64,000 nt of DNA from Myrica gale. Taxonomy: Eukaryota; Streptophyta; Magnoliopsida; Fagales; Myricaceae. The notes below the pieces were generated by a model. It saw only the letters and a program-made list of their open reading frames with translations, was not told the DNA's origin and made no database searches. A program made the position numbers and the translations under genes. Location of the stretch: positions 15,259,501-15,323,500 of the forward strand of contig OZ005605.1 of assembly GCA_963930655.1 (NCBI GenBank). The letters run 5' to 3'. Of this stretch, positions 45,000-55,800 are shown in pieces; the stretch's first letter is position 1, and every line of letters begins with the position of its first letter.

Positions 45000-45245
45000 A
45001 CCTATAGCGGCGGTCACTACAAAGACCGCCGCTACAGGTACGAGATTCAGCGGCGGTCACAGTGACCGCCGCTGTAGACCCTCTTTCTATAGCGGCGGTC
45101 ACAGTGACAGCCGCTAAAGACCCTCCTTTCGCGGCGGTTTGCAAAAAAACGCGACTAAATGAGGGTCTATTGACCGCCGCTAAAAAGACCGCTGCTAAAG
45201 ACCCTCCTTTGGCAGCGGTTCAAAAAAAACCGCGACTACAGCAGC
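45000..45245. repeat. CACTA right subterminal repeats
   Basis: Eight or so GCGGCGGTC/GACCGCCGC units in both orientations, with spacers such as AAAGACCCTCCTTT. The first pair (GCGGCGGTC..GACCGCCGC) flanks CACTACAAA. The family of units matches the left array, though spacers differ. Confidence 0.8.
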
Positions 45246-45250
45246 CAGGT

Positions 45251-46244
45251 TAAGATTCTCCAATTGAAAGCATGATAGGTACTCATAATTACAATGAGCC
45301 ATCAATCTCACTAGAAAGGCTGCTCAGAATTGAAGAGGATCTCTGTAACAAGTCCATTACCCAAGTGTTTTTGATTGATATAATTAACTAAGCACTCAAG
45401 AAGGAAGCATCTTTAATTACAAATACACAACATATTTGAATATGTAAGGGGTACAGAGTCAATGAATCAACACATTAAAATGATTACATTAGGACAAATT
45501 CCTCAAACAATTCCAAAACTACATGAAATTGCAAAGCTACATGAAATTTCCCAATTCCAAAACTACATACGACATCCTCTTCAATTTCTCCCTTCCTCCC
45601 AACAAAATTGGCTCTTACCGAGTCAATGAATCAGCACATTACAATGATTAAATTAGCACAAACTCCTCAAACAATTCCAATTTGCAAAACTACATGAAAT
45701 TGCAAAGCTACATGAAATTTCTCATTTCCAAAACTACATATGGGCTAAGACATCGGGCATCCGCATACGGCATACCTGCACCTGGAGGCTGGAGTGGAGA
45801 GGCAGTCTGCAGTTAGGCGTCGACAGAGAGACAAGAGTTCCGGTGGCTGGGCCGCTGGTGCCTGGTGGACCGGAAGTGCTATCCTGTGGGCTGCAGTCGC
45901 GGCACCTGAGATTCTAATAACTGAGAGCAGAGGCGGAGTCCCGGAGGGCCAGAGGCGAGATGTGAGTCACAGAGTTAGTGAGTGCGAGAGCGAGAGGGTT
46001 GGGCGGCATCGACAGTGGGTGCCGAGCGGGGCAGGCGTGAGGGCTAAGGGAGAGGCGGAGTCTGGGGAGAGATCGCGAGTGAGAGAGGCCGATGTTTCGT
46101 ATGATTTTTTTAAATCAAACGAAACAAGCCTGTGGGGAGTCTGGGGACTGGGCCAGTGGGGGCAGGCTTGCTTTAAAAAAATTAATAAATTTTTGGAGCC
46201 AATAGGAGCGGCCGCCCCCACCGGCACCCCTGGCTCCGCCTATG
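45251..46244. other. Right part of hAT element, non-coding
   Basis: 45,250-45,780 is AT-rich with a repeated phrase (GCAAAGCTACATGAAATTTC near 45,531 and 45,701; GAATCA(A/G)CACATTA near 45,465 and 45,630), an internal duplication of about 170 bp. 45,790-46,090 is GC-rich and 46,190-46,244 carries the terminal sequence ending CCGCCTATG. The 185-codon ORF from 45,794 is a GC artefact. Confidence 0.5.
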
Positions 46245-46678
46245 GTTGCTCGTATATGTATTATCTTGTTAACACAGTACATTTTCAAACATCCAATAAC
46301 TTAACGCTTCTTACAATATTTTATATAGAAATTTTTACGTTACTGTATTAAAACTAAAAGACTTTTTTTTTGTCTGGGTAAAGTTTCTCACCCTTTTTTA
46401 TATTGAAAAAAAAGAAGTTAAAGAAGTGTTCCACGAGAAGCGGCAGTGACCCCCGCCCTTGACATTCCCTTCACGGTGATTGATAACGGGACGGTGCGAG
46501 ACAGCCGGGGAAACTTATTAGGAATCATACATTTGCCATACATTGTTGTCTACTGTGCAAGTAAAAGCACTGGCTCCCTCGCTCGCTTTGGGTCCGTCAT
46601 CCGTGCCACAATTGTCAACCTTCTAAAGAAACCCTGAACACAACCTCCGTCGACGTTTCCGAGAGTCCCCACCACAAC

Positions 46679-49211
46679 ATGGGCCAAGACCCTAAACAAC
46701 CTCCTCCTCCTGTGCCGGCTCAACCGTCGCCGACTCAAGCCGATCCTCCTCCTTCTCTTCCACCACCTCCTCCTTTGGATCCTAGTCGAAGTAACTCTCT
46801 CTCTCTTCCTCCCTTCTTTTTTCTGTCGTGGGATTTAGGTTTTTCTTTCTTATATATAAGTTATAGTGGAAGCTTAGGTCAGGTGTTATTTGATTTATGA
46901 GAACTGATTCTGGATTATATTTCTTCGTTTCTGAATGGATGATTTTAGGGCTTAAATTCTAGACTCTGCGGCGTTAGTTCTTTGTGTCGAATGCAGCACT
47001 TTCGGTTTATTATATCGGCACTAGAGGATATTGCCTGGGTTAGCCTTTCCTGAGAATTGTAGTTTCTTTAGCAAAAACACCAACTTCATTTTGTCATTCA
47101 AAGCACTAAAAGTAGTTCTGGATGACTAGCCAAACGACTTCCCTCTACAATGTCTATCTGTTTCGTGTCTTATTTTTTTCTTTAGCTGTTTGATGTCACA
47201 AGTAGATATTTTTTCCCAACTGTATTTGTGGGTTTGAATTGTAGTGCAGACTAAAGATTTTGGGCGGTCACATGGTTTCCTTTATCAACCTCTTCCACCT
47301 TCACCTTCCCTCTCCCCTTCAGACCTCCCCCCCCCCCCAAAAAAAAAAAAGAAGAGAAAGAAGATAAAGGATGAGGAGTCATTATATTCGTTAGCTATTT
47401 TAATAGATCTGTGATTCAATTTCATTATACATGAAAGTCAACAAATTTTATTTGTAGTTGTGCGAGTTTTCTCTTGCCACTAATGGAATATGCTACAATC
47501 ATTTGATACGCTTTTCTGTATTATAGATATGATTTCGCTCAACACTTTCCAAGTTCTGTACTTAATAAACGCCTGCATTTAGTTTTAGTGTTAGTGATTA
47601 ATTTTTCATGATAGATAGTATGGTAAGTCCTGAGTTTAAGTAATTTGGATACATATTTGATAAGCAGGCAGGAAAATATTTTTTACCAACAAGAAATCTT
47701 CAAAAGTTTTATAGTAATTTTGGCTAATTTTTATCCAGTTGAGAAACTGAAATACAGTCAACATGTTCTATATCTCACGCTTGCCGTGTCTTTCTTTGAA
47801 GTGATTGGCATTATTAAAAGGAAGGCCTTGATAAAAGAGTTAGCTGCGGTTTATCATGCGGAGTGCCTTGCATATTGTCAAGAGCTTATGGAACTTCAAA
47901 GAAAGTGGGAAGAGGTTAGAAATAGTAATACTCTCCTATTTCTGTTCTGCATTTATATAATACAATATTTTTCACTCGTTTCAAATCTTGCTGTGTTCTT
48001 ATATTGTGATTGGTGTGAAAAGTTTCTTTTTGACAATTAGAAATTACCCAACAAGTTGATGTTATCCTCTCTTGTATGTCGATCTGTCCATGGTCAACTT
48101 CACCAAGTCATTTGTAGGGGGCATTTAAACCTCGCTATGGTTTCAGATTGTTGAATTGGATTTCCTGATTGTTAATGGATAGATGATTGTTCTTTTTAAA
48201 AAAAAAAAAGATTTTAAATGGCAATAGTTTTTTGATAATTAGTCAAATCAAGAATAATAATTGAACAGGAGCTTTGCGGGATTATCCTATGGTTTGCTTT
48301 GATACTTGTTAGTCTCAGAGTTGTAGTGAAGGATCTTAATCTAGCTGAGTTTTGTTTTGGGTCTATAGGGCAAATCATTGCTTGTCTTGAATATTTTCTT
48401 TGGGAAGTGCTGTCCAACCTTCGGACAGATTATCTAGGAATTCTTTTAAGCAGGGACCTCCTCACTTCGAGAGGCCACAGCTACTTTGAGTTATATCCAT
48501 AAGGATGGCTTGATGATGGATCATGTTAGATGGAGTTAATAGGGGTTTTGCATTTAGGGTATTCTGTGTGTCGATGATGTTCCATCGTGTTGGAGTGACC
48601 AACAACTATACGCTTACTTACCGAAGGGAAAAAAAAAGACACGTTGTCCATGTCATTCGGTGGCAAGGGGAAGTGTTGTGGAATCTGGGTGAGATATTAT
48701 TGACATTTGGAGAGACAAACTTGTGTTTTATGACTTACGATGAAGACTTTTATGCAAATAATTCAGGTATTTGTTTAAATGAAAGTGAGCGAAAGCTGAA
48801 ACAAGCTAGTCTCAAAAGGGAATGTTCCTAAGACAGCTCTAGGGAACTTGTATAATTATAACATTTTTGTTTATCAGAATGGTCATATGCCTGTGGATAT
48901 ACAGTGACACTTGTTTGCAGTCATTATTTTAGTGTCATGTGATCTGAGGTACAAATATATAGCTAGGGGAGTTGGTTAAGCCAAATGTGATTTCTGGATA
49001 TCTGCCTTATGATCGTCATCCCTTTGGTGACTAAGCTTTCTTTCCAAAATGGTTCAACTTTTTGACATCAGGCAATTGTTTTATACGACGACTATTTCTC
49101 ACTTTTGGTGGCGTCTTACAATGCTTGCAGCCATTTATTGACCTAAAGGCTCCAGATGATTCGAGGAAAGAAACAATGCGGCCCCCCAAACGTACAAAGA
49201 AATCCCGCTAG
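46679..49211 (+). CDS. Small proline-rich conserved plant protein, three exons
   Basis: Exons 46,679-46,790, 47,802-47,914 and 49,131-49,211 join in frame (306 nt) to 101 codons and a TAG. Borders are AA|GT..AG, AG|GT..AG. The protein opens MGQDPKQPPPPVPAQPSP, a proline-rich stretch to about residue 36, then RMIGIIKRKALIKELAAVYH and ECLAYCQELMELQRKWEEPF, an amphipathic, likely helical core, and ends KETMRPPKRTKKSR, a basic tail like a nuclear localisation signal. I recall similar short plant proteins annotated as uncharacterised, but no function. The clean splicing phase supports a real gene. A hAT terminus lies 435 bp upstream of the ATG. Confidence 0.8.
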
Positions 49212-50585
49212 TCATTGATATCTATGTAAGAGTTGCATCCTGAATGTTGCTTCGCATTGATCAAATTGTTGGTGTGTTGAGTGTTCTTTACATTGTCTTT
49301 TCTAAAGATTATACCCTGTTGGTTTTATGTATGTTATGTTCCTGATTTTACTGTTGCTTGGGTCATGACAGGGTACAAACAATTCTATTCTCACGAAGGA
49401 GTGAAGGTATATTAGTACACCATTGAATAGGAATAAAAGGAAGATATATTAGTAATTCCCCAACTGGTGTACCTGCTTTCAGTACCCTCCTTTTGATTGT
49501 TGATTACTGTCGCATATCTTGCAGCCTGTAAATTTTTGAAACTGTAGGAAAGCTTTTTACTATCATGATTCCCCCCCCCCCCATCTTCTAGTTAGGCAGT
49601 TGCAGTTATTTGTTTTAGTCTTTGTTTACAGATGCTTTCACCCTCTTGTAAATATTGTACTTGATCAATGTGTTTCGAGTTATGACAATGTAATGCCTAA
49701 TCACATCATTGATTCTGTGCTATTTGGATGCCAATTTGCCTCGTTTATTGTTTTCATTCTTTTTCCCCCTTGGCATGGCTAGCCGGTTTCATAATACTCC
49801 TACATTGAATAGTAATCAACTTGCATTGTCAAGGATTGGATATGTTTTGTTTAGTACCAGTTGTGAAACCTACATTAGGAAAAACATAATATCAGATACC
49901 TCACCCGCAATTGCATGCTGCATGGAATTAAAATGGCTGTGCATATTGTGATATATTTTTCCGTTCCTCGCTAAAACCACGAGCACGAGGCCTGATTTTT
50001 ACGTTGGACATAGATATGGGTTCCCTACAAATTACCACAAAGCAAAATTTTGGGCAAGGGCGAAATAGGAATAGAGTTAACATTCAGGGCAGTTGCGGAA
50101 AGTCACTGCATATTGCCTTACCACCCATCTCTCCACACCGCATTTTTTACTGAAAGAAGGAAATGGAGCAAGGGATGCCCTTACCACCGCAAGCTTCGTG
50201 ATGCGTCTTAAGTGGTATTAATTAGGTATAATCTCTTCACTACGTGCAGCAAAGTGGTATTAATTAGTTCTTATTTACTTAGTGCAGCAAAACCAGGATA
50301 TTTTTCTTAGTTTTCCGAGGAAAGCTGTAGCAGTTGCAGCAAGGGCTTAGGAAGGGAGAAAACATACAAGAGCCGCTCACCACGACACTCAGAAGGGTTG
50401 ACTACAAGACCATCCTTCAATATACGTCCTTTCATCCAAATCAATTGTCGAGTCGGAAAAACATGTAAAATGATTGAAATTTACATCCAAGAAAGATTCA
50501 CATTTCCATTGTTCTCTAGACAAGGTGTCCCATTCACAATTTGGTACGGTACTGACCACGTACCAACAACGAGTTCTTTATTAGG
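49212..50585. other. 3' flank and intergenic DNA
   Basis: No further gene seen. A short poly-C run occurs near 49,570. ORFs around 49,600-49,951 have no domain. 49,970-50,590 is unremarkable. Confidence 0.5.
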
Positions 50586-50594
50586 AAAAAAGTA

Positions 50595-50744
50595 GGGAAA
50601 TGCTGGGCATCCCGCCCACGTCCCGCTGGCCGACGTGGAAGTGGGGCCCAGCGTGGGGCCCAGCATTTCCCTTCAAGGGAAATTGTTGGGCCCCACCTCC
50701 ACGTCGGCTGGCGGGACGTGTGGGCGGGATGCCCAGCATTCCCC
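50595..50744. mobile_element. Fold-back MITE, 150 bp, Mutator-type duplication
   Basis: Almost the whole element is one inverted repeat: GGGAAATGCTGGGCATCCCG opens it and its complement CGGGATGCCCAGCATTCCCC closes it, with arms of about 70 bp and a short centre near AAGGGAAA. It is GC-rich within AT-rich DNA. Flanks are a perfect 9-bp duplication AAAAAAGTA (50,586-50,594; 50,745-50,753), typical of Mutator-like transposition. No coding capacity. Confidence 0.9.
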
Positions 50745-50753
50745 AAAAAAGTA

Positions 50754-51655
50754 ACATGCTCATGACATAATAGTACATGATATGTACAAAATATTCATGA
50801 CATAATAGATGCTCATGACCAAATACGATGAATCATATATCCATGCTTATACCGTTTCAGACTTTCAGTGTTTAAAATAGATTTTCTGCTTACCTTGTAT
50901 TCTTAGCCCACTGGATAAGAACCTAAATTAAATCAGTCCATTTTAAATATCTAAATCAACACTTTTCTAATAGAAATACTTTTATATACTATAGAGTATA
51001 TAATTTCTTTTCTCAAAGCAGCACGCACATATATCATCTATACTTATTAAAGTATTTTACTATATCATTATATTCATATCAAAGCTTTCCATAGAATATT
51101 CAGTCAATAACTATCGCAAGAAATATAATTGCTATAAATAAAATCATAAGTTATCTTATATGCTTTCAATCCATTTTTCTTTTACAACAATGGGCAGCCG
51201 AATAGGATATAGTTATCATCCAATCCATATATAATAAAATCAGACATCATAAAAGACACATAACCTGCCAAATAAATAACCAATTAAATAACATGTACAA
51301 AATTTCTAAATACATCTCACTAGTAATATAGTCTCTTAGAGCAATTCTTCATTATCTACCTTTAACACTAACCTTATCATTTCAGATATAATTTATTGAT
51401 TTAACTCCAATCTGGGATCCTTTAGAATCATTTCAGTGAGAACATGACAAGTTCATTTGATATAAGGTGGAAAACTTCACTTCTTGTACTACTCAGGTAC
51501 CCTTTTATTTGTTTCAATTTGATAGATTTCTATAGGCTTAAATAACATCTAATTTGTAATAGGCTCTCATTGATTTATCATTCACATATAAGCCTTATCA
51601 TAACTTGCACATGTGGCATAGTTATTTAGATAATTCAACTAAAAGAGGAGAAAAT
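50754..51655. other. AT-rich intergenic DNA
   Basis: No gene, repeat array or RNA gene recognised. CATGACATAATAG occurs twice near 50,761 and 50,798, a small local duplication. Confidence 0.5.
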
Positions 51656-51659
51656 ATAT

Positions 51660-52008
51660 TTTTCACCCACGAACTATCATAGTTTTTGCACTTTGTATCC
51701 TAAACTACAATGTTTGAGACATTACACTCACAAAATACCCATCCCTAACACATTGCACATTCCGTCTATTTTTTCCGGAAATTAAATTTTTTGGAACAAA
51801 ATGATGATTATACCCTTTAAATGTAACCTGATATTTGACCTTTTTAAGGGTATAATCGTCATTTTTATTTTTGACTGAATGAAGATTATACCCTTAAATG
51901 GAAAAATAAACTATGAGTGTAATGTGTTAGAGATGAATAATTTATGAATACAATGTGTAAAACATGAATAGTTTAGAATGCAAAGTGCAAAATTTAAAAT
52001 AGTTTATA
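51660..52008. mobile_element. MITE with inverted ends, about 340 bp
   Basis: TTTGCACTTTGTATCCTAAA near 51,691 pairs with TTTGCACTTTGCATTCTAAA in the reverse complement of about 51,970-51,990, and ACATTACACTC (51,720) pairs with GAGTGTAATGT (51,914). The centre holds GTATAATC phrases on both arms. No ORF. The target duplication is unclear and the ends are approximate. Phrases near 1,190-1,865 look related. Confidence 0.75.
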
Positions 52009-52847
52009 TCTTGTTTAGGACATCTCCAAGTACTGCTTTTGTTCCAATTAACATTTATAGCAACTTCTTTAGTCAGATATCACGTTCCTTCAAATTGCAG
52101 CACATTAGTGTGGCTACTAGTTCAATTTACAACTTCTTTTTCATCAATCTTTCTTCCAAATAATTTAGCAATTTATAACTAAAACTTTGTCAGTGTATTT
52201 AAATTTAAATCTGAAATAACTTTAAATTCTGTCAGATTATTTAAATCTAAACGACTTTATAATGATCCAAAAAACTTCAAGAACAACCTTAACTAGTCTC
52301 CTTAGAGCAACTTTAACTATTCATTTTGAAGTCAAAGTATAGATATAGCCAGTACTTTCTTTAAGTTGTCACAACTTCCATTTCTTTTATCAACTGAGAT
52401 TCCTTCCCTTTCTTCTTGAAATTTCTTCAACTAGACTTATCAAATAGTAACTTTTACACAAAAACCTATAAAACTCTAATTTAGATAAATATTCATAATT
52501 CTATCAAAATTTTAAAAATATTTATAAGAACGTCTCCTAGTTTCCTTTGAATACTAACAATCGTTACTGCTGTTGAGCGGGGCAGCCAGAAACTTGATCA
52601 AAACGAAAATATGCGCGGGTACATACCTGAACTCCTAGCGATGAACTCCCCCTTAAAAAGTAACAGTAACGGACAGGAATATATTATATAAGAGATCTGA
52701 GTAATGTTCAAAACCAATCCACATGATGATTGATATTCTTGGGAATTCTACCCTTGAATTTCATAAGCCCGCAGAACAGTAGATGAAAAATATTACATTG
52801 CGAATTGCAAAATATGAAACTTGCAGAATGTTTATGCTCTTCACCTT
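52009..52847. other. Downstream flank of ERO1 gene
   Basis: AT-rich. The part next to 52,848 is presumably ERO1 3' UTR. Nothing else is recognisable. Confidence 0.5.
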
Positions 52848-55800
52848 TCAAAATTTCCAAATTCCGACAAAGTACAAAATTCCCATGTTCACGCCTTGAA
52901 CAGATTCCTGTACACCTCAATCGTATCCTGTCTCTGGGGTCATTTCTGAAACCCACACTGCACTTTCCTAATACCCTATTTTTTTCTGAAGTAATATATA
53001 CCTATTTGTTTCAGAATGAGTTCAGCCCTTTCTACTTGCCTGCAAATAACATGTATGAAAAGGACGCAATATGCTTAGTGATACATCAAGAATCAAATAA
53101 CAAACCTAAAACAAAATGCTCAATAGAGTGTGGGATATACCTTCGTTTCAACTATGGAAGTCCATATCCTTTGCCATAGGCTATTTGGGGCATTGGGTGA
53201 AGAAATCTGTCCTTCCATGACCATTTCAACTGAAGGTCCCTTTTCATGGACAAATTTTACAGATTCTGAGAGTCGATTTAGTAGGTTCATCAGGGCAATT
53301 ACTTCGTTCCGTTGAAGCTGCAGCTAAAGGCCAATTTGAAATACATTGATGTTAAAAAAACGAAGGAAATAGTTAGCTAATCTGGCATATTCTACCCCCC
53401 TTTCTCTCTCCCCTTATTTTTTTCAGTTCACTGTCCTGTAGTCATCTCACCATATCAAAGCTCCTGATTTTGAAGGAAAAGATCCAGTGGCTCTAAGTTA
53501 CTCTCTCCTTAGATAAAATAATAGATACTAACACCTGTATAACATATATTTCAGTACTTGACAACCCACCTGATTATAATTTGAATTTTAAATCTCAAGT
53601 AAATTGGCAGAGATACTTACCGTCTGACCCTGGTGTTCCTGGCCGTTAACTGAGAAGAGGATTTTTAATGCAGTACCAAGACCGAGGACCTGAAGCTTTC
53701 CCCACAGGCGACACTTCTCACATCCTACACAGTCCATCAATGCACTGCAACCGCCGGCAAAAACGGTACGTATAATTGCCACCAGAATGAGCCAGTCAAA
53801 ATAGGTAGTGAAGTAATGAAAGTGAAAATGGAACCATGCACGATGAAACTTGATATTCAGCAGTTTTCCAGCAGTGGGAGTAATTTTTAGAACAAAGAAT
53901 GGTAACTCTCCTTCAGGGTTTTTGACACGCTCCCTCCAACAGTGACAAAAAATTGAGTCAACACTTTTTACGCATTGGATACCAGCCAATGATCGTGAAC
54001 TTCATCTAGACAAGTAATACAATAACTTTACAATTCTTTAGTCCACTGGAAAGAGAGAAGGGAAACATGATAAGCCAGAAGGTCAGAGGAAGAGGTAAGC
54101 ATTCCCTCCAAGCACACGAGTAGTATCTTCACTTTCCTTTCCTTATCTCACCCTTTCTTTACTCTATTATTTTCCATTCTGTTTCCCCATACCGCCAAAG
54201 CATGTTAAGAACAAATTCTAGAAGCATCTCAAGACACTATGAACCAACCAATTAATTTCCCTCTTGATTTCTTTGTTAGTAAAACAGACAAGGATCAGAT
54301 TGTTAAAGAGATCTACCTTATGTTTCTGAATTGCTTTTGTATTTTCTGCTTTAGTTCAGGTCCACGTTGGCCTTTCCACAATTTAGCTTCGTCATATGGC
54401 ATTGGGCATGCAGCTTGAATTTTGGCATTGAAAAGTAGCTGTCTCATCAAGGACTGTGTCTTTAGGTCCTCAGTTGGGTTACCAGTCTCATACTCAGCAT
54501 GTTCCAAATAATCTGCCGCCTAAAATGCATTCAGTCAGAGATTGCCATTGGGATGGATTTGAATTCATTAGTATAACCACAACATAGACAGTCTATCAAA
54601 CACTACTTTTTTGCTTTTTACACATACAGTTTATTGAATTATACACAATAGAATTCCCATCATGTGAAGAAACTTTATTATGTCTTATGATATACCTAAC
54701 AACAAAAAAATAAACGGGCCTTACAAAGAACCCAAGGAGGTAAAACTTACCTTCGTCACTGCTCGGAGAACAAAGAGAAACGTGAAGTACAAGTTCCTGA
54801 CACGATCTGGGTATCTTAGGACCCGATCATACATCAATGAGAGATTTGGACCCCACTGAGATTAAAAAGATAAACATTGAAAATAAAGGTCAGATCTTTC
54901 AATTCATGGTTACTCATATACATTATAAGATTTGGGAAAGGTTAAACTTTTGCCTGTGATGAGAAAAATTTCTCATCCTTCACTGTTTAACGCATTTGAA
55001 ATGTCATACCAATAATGCAAGTTCGAAGCAAGTTGCAGACCAGATCACATAAGTGAAGCACCATTTACTACCTAAAACTTTGAACATCTGACAGATTATC
55101 ACTTTCATCAAATTTACAGTAGTTTTCCTACTTTTTTATTATTTAATTTTCAACTTCATAAGTACAGTGAAGGAAAAAAAATTAAAACAGCTGTTCCAAA
55201 ATGTACAAATGAAAGATCCGAATGTACAACATTAAGGGCGTAGCCAATCTATTGCATTCCTCTATACTCGGATGTATAAAATATAAAATATTTCAAACAA
55301 TGTGTACGATTGATTGAAATGAATAAAACAGCAAGTATCCATTAGAATTTAAATTTGAATTCATACCAAGTTTCTAGCTTCATCAAGTAGATATTCAGCA
55401 GCTATATGGATTGAAATGGAGGAGTGAAGTCCAGATATCAGTTTGTACAGAATTTTTTCCTCTTGGCATGACTCTTCAGATGGATCTGCAGAAGATGAAA
55501 ATCAACCCAATATTGTTGTAAGAAAGAATCTTTAATTATCCAGAACGAACAGAACTCACATTATAACTTCCCTCAATAAGAGAACGAGTTCTGAAGAAGA
55601 CAAGAATTAGAATCTAGTAATTTCACTTTTTCACTTGATCGAGTATAAGCATGCAGCAGTTGACTGGGCAGCATGAGACGTGAATTTCAAAATTAGTTCG
55701 AAAGTAAAAAGTCAGTGGCTTCAAAGTCTCATCATGTTAGAAAAAGAAAATTAAACAACTCCTAATTCTTGGAAACTTCAAAATAAATAAAGATGTAATC

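Larger units (their letters stand above)
41266..45250. mobile_element. CACTA-type element carrying host gene pieces
   Basis: Starts CACTACAAAAAAAATGACC, a CACTA (En/Spm) terminus, followed by a dense array of GCGGCGGTC/GACCGCCGC-type subterminal repeats (to about 41,550). A similar array returns at 45,000-45,240. Between them lie AT-rich DNA, a GC-rich block and exon pieces of a MAP65-1-like gene and an NAD-isocitrate dehydrogenase gene, all on the minus strand. No transposase is recognisable. The expected right terminus (TTTTTGTAGTG) is absent, so that end is decayed or truncated and its position is approximate. Confidence 0.75.
38040..46244 (-). mobile_element. Degenerate hAT element (Tip100-like), split by CACTA
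   Basis: The transposase remnant (38,179-40,664) reads leftward. Sequence at 38,060-38,205 matches the left end of the 1.6-kb derivative at 32,509. The right terminus appears at 46,244, where GGCTCCGCCTATG (inverted CATAGGCGGAGCC) and the 50 bp before it align with the right end of that derivative in the same orientation. A CACTA-type element sits between. The left terminal repeat is not found and no 8-bp duplication was seen, so the left end is truncated. Treating both parts as one element is inference. Confidence 0.6.

Noticed and set aside
45928..46244. CAGAGGCGGAGTC at 45,928 as left end of a short hAT element ending at 46,244
   Set aside because: The 8-bp flanks (ACTGAGAG-like against GTTGCTCG) do not match, and alignment with the 1.6-kb derivative suggests the right end belongs to the larger element.
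45794..46351. 185-codon plus-strand ORF
   Set aside because: It crosses the hAT terminus at 46,244 and is Gly/Arg/Ser-rich in a GC-rich element end; not a gene.
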